From NCBI GenBank assembly GCA_905181615.1, contig CAJIYH010000002.1:248001-312000 (forward strand): 64,000 nucleotides of DNA. Direction: 5' to 3'. The notes under the pieces were generated by a model. It made no database searches. It was given only the letters and a program-made list of their open reading frames with translations, and was not told where the DNA came from. Shown here piece after piece: positions 62,924 to 64,000 of this stretch. The translations under genes and the position numbers were made by a program. How positions within the stretch are numbered: position 1 is the first letter of the stretch; each line of letters begins with the position of its first letter. Source of the DNA: an uncultured Flavobacteriaceae bacterium. Its GTDB lineage: Bacteria; Bacteroidota; Bacteroidia; Flavobacteriales; Flavobacteriaceae.

Positions 62924-63671
62924 AACAACCGCTAATGGCTTCTAATATTTGAAGGTCATTTGCCTCTGAAATGAAGGCTTTAGAGTAGTTGCAGTTTCTC
63001 AGAATTTCTTCAAGGTTACCCCGATTTATTCCTAAGAGTTGAATCAATACCTCCCGATCAAATTTAGAGGCAAGTAAATTTTTAATTTCATCATCAGCAC
63101 GCATTTTTTTGAGCTTGCGCATTTGAGCTGGATTTTTGCCAAAAAGATTGTAAAGAAAATCTGTAGGATTAAAAAGAGCACCAACAGCTTTTGATATGGA
63201 AGATTTATTTCTGTTTCCAGCTTCATATCCACTACTGGGAAGCCCTTGAATGTTGTAGCGCCCAGCTGGATTTAAAGGAACATTTTTTACATCAATAGCC
63301 AAATATCCAGTTAATTGATAAGGTCTTATTACAACTTCTTCGAGTGCAAATGCTAAAACAGTTAGTTTGAATTTTGGATTTTCAAACTTCAACATGTCTT
63401 GAGTCACAGCTACTTTTAGTGATTTATATCCTAAATATGAGAAATAGAGGGTGTCTTTAGGTTTCGCTTCAATTTCAAAAACACCCTTATCATTTGAAAT
63501 GGATCCTACGATAGTGTTGAGGTTGAGTACGTGGACACTATTCATAGTGACCTGTGTAATTTCGTTTTCGATTGTTCCCCTGAGGACTTGTCTTTCAGGG
63601 TCTTGGGCTAAAGCCAGACTTGTGAATAACAGAAAAAAGGTCAGAAAACCATTAAATATCTTATAACTCAT
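62895..63671 (-). CDS. CarboxypepD_reg-like domain protein
   Basis: A secreted protein of 258 residues; the signal peptide ends at SLALAQ (residue 23). Residues about 27-112 form a carboxypeptidase regulatory-like beta-sandwich (VLRGTIENEITQVTMNSVHV, then LNTIVGSISNDKGVFEIEA, DTLYFSYLGYKSL). The C-terminal half is helical and charged (GKNPAQMRKLKKMRADDEIK, NLLASKFDREVLIQLLGINR) with no known fold to me. Its end overlaps the pseudogene start by 29 nt. Confidence 0.78.
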   Translation of the reverse strand: MSYKIFNGFLTFFLLFTSLALAQDPERQVLRGTIENEITQVTMNSVHVLNLNTIVGSISNDKGVFEIEAKPKDTLYFSYLGYKSLKVAVTQDMLKFENPKFKLTVLAFALEEVVIRPYQLTGYLAIDVKNVPLNPAGRYNIQGLPSSGYEAGNRNKSSISKAVGALFNPTDFLYNLFGKNPAQMRKLKKMRADDEIKNLLASKFDREVLIQLLGINRGNLEEILRNCNYSKAFISEANDLQILEAISGCYEEFKILQL

Positions 63672-63744
63672 ATTGTAAAAGTATAAAGAAAAATATCGAA
63701 GCCCAGTAAATATCTTTTTTTGTTAATAAATTAACGAATGAAGT

Positions 63745-64000
63745 TTAGTTTCTTGATCTACGACCAAAGCCACCAGGCTTATTACTTTTAGCACCATAAG
63801 CTGGTTTTGATCCAGAATTTGATCTTCGAGGTGAGCTGCTAGATTGTTCTCTTTTTTTATCAGGATTGTTGTTAAAACCTCTTCTTTTACCGTGGTCATA
63901 TCCACCACCTCCCGAGCCTCCGGATGAATTCGATTTTTTATTGTAGCTACCACCACCAGATGAGCTTCCACCTTTATTAAAGTTTTTTCTTTTTCCACCG
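63745..64000 (-). CDS. C-terminal tail of a probable DEAD-box RNA helicase (partial)
   Basis: The frame that enters from the end of the window encodes a low-complexity basic tail of 84 residues: GGKRKNFNKGGSSSGGGSYN, then GGYDHGKRRGFNNNPDKKRE and GAKSNKPGGFGRRSRN, stop at 63745. Such Gly/Ser/Arg-rich tails are typical of RhlE-type helicases in Bacteroidota. In flavobacteria the helicase often lies before a CarboxypepD_reg protein and purB. The catalytic core is outside the window, so the call is inferred. A competing frame (63723-63998) has a composition unlike real protein. Confidence 0.6.
   Translation of the reverse strand, partial: GGKRKNFNKGGSSSGGGSYNKKSNSSGGSGGGGYDHGKRRGFNNNPDKKREQSSSSPRRSNSGSKPAYGAKSNKPGGFGRRSRN

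Noticed and set aside
63723-63998. 91-codon minus-strand ORF at the window end
   Set aside because: Its composition is odd (many V, L, K without domain pattern). The overlapping frame gives a Gly/Ser/Arg-rich helicase tail with a stop at 63745, which is far more convincing.

Overview
The window is a piece of a low-GC genome from the Bacteroidota, most likely family Flavobacteriaceae. Three things support this. Several putative promoters carry the Bacteroidota -7 element TAnnTTTG, and ribosome binding sites of the purine-rich kind are scarce. Many families are typical of the phylum: a PorP/SprF protein, a gliding-type C-terminal sorting domain, a GlmU-like nucleotidyltransferase, DUF4199, DUF4252, a short CarB and a CarboxypepD_reg-like protein. 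The genes are closely packed, and nearly every convergent pair overlaps at the stop codons. I see no tRNA, rRNA, CRISPR array, insertion sequence or prophage.

Layout. 1-4055: the 3' end of queE, a SAM methyltransferase, a YkgJ-type cysteine-cluster protein, a NamZ/DUF1343 muramidase and a LolE/FtsX-type permease broken by a frameshift near its 3' end. 4126-5106: a PLP-dependent cysteine synthase/CBS-type enzyme. 5186-25755: a 19.5-kb gene for a 6516-residue SprB-like surface adhesin, followed with a 1-nt overlap by its PorP/SprF-like partner. 25783-31409: an M28 peptidase, then a fatty-acid unit (acyl-CoA dehydrogenase, MarR regulator, acyl-CoA ligase) with a strong palindromic operator in front of marR. 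31499-37945: purL, an RsmB-type rRNA methyltransferase, and a three-gene ECF sigma/anti-sigma/sensor operon. 38051-43076: an ABC exporter, a phosphohexomutase and a GT2 glycosyltransferase in one operon, then DUF4199. 43164-50746: rpmE2, a GlmU-like protein, an orphan peptide-binding lipoprotein, mtaB, a small GNAT protein, an alpha/beta hydrolase, a lytic transglycosylase, a TPR membrane protein and rpmH. 50827-53676: carB. 53678-58766: a vitamin B12 uptake cluster, with btuFCD-like genes divergent from a cobalamin-riboswitch-controlled TonB receptor. 58756-64000: an S41 protease lipoprotein, DUF4252, purB, a decayed gene, a CarboxypepD_reg protein and the basic Gly/Ser-rich tail of a probable DEAD-box helicase.

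The most unusual object is the giant adhesin. Its N-terminal half is built from alternating Ig-like modules and contains three nearly identical 804-bp copies and two apparently identical 591-bp copies of DNA, with a mosaic of single-base differences that points to recent in-frame recombination. Its C-terminal half shows an older alternating two-module repeat. Four copies of a roughly 90-residue module appear to be inserted inside host domains of different types. The protein ends in SprB repeats, a PKD-like domain and a type-B type IX secretion (T9SS) sorting domain, so it should be exported by the T9SS with the help of the adjacent SprF-like protein and displayed on the surface, probably for gliding or attachment.

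Two genes look broken: the LolE-like permease (one frameshift) and the gene upstream of purB (two frameshifts and one nonsense codon).
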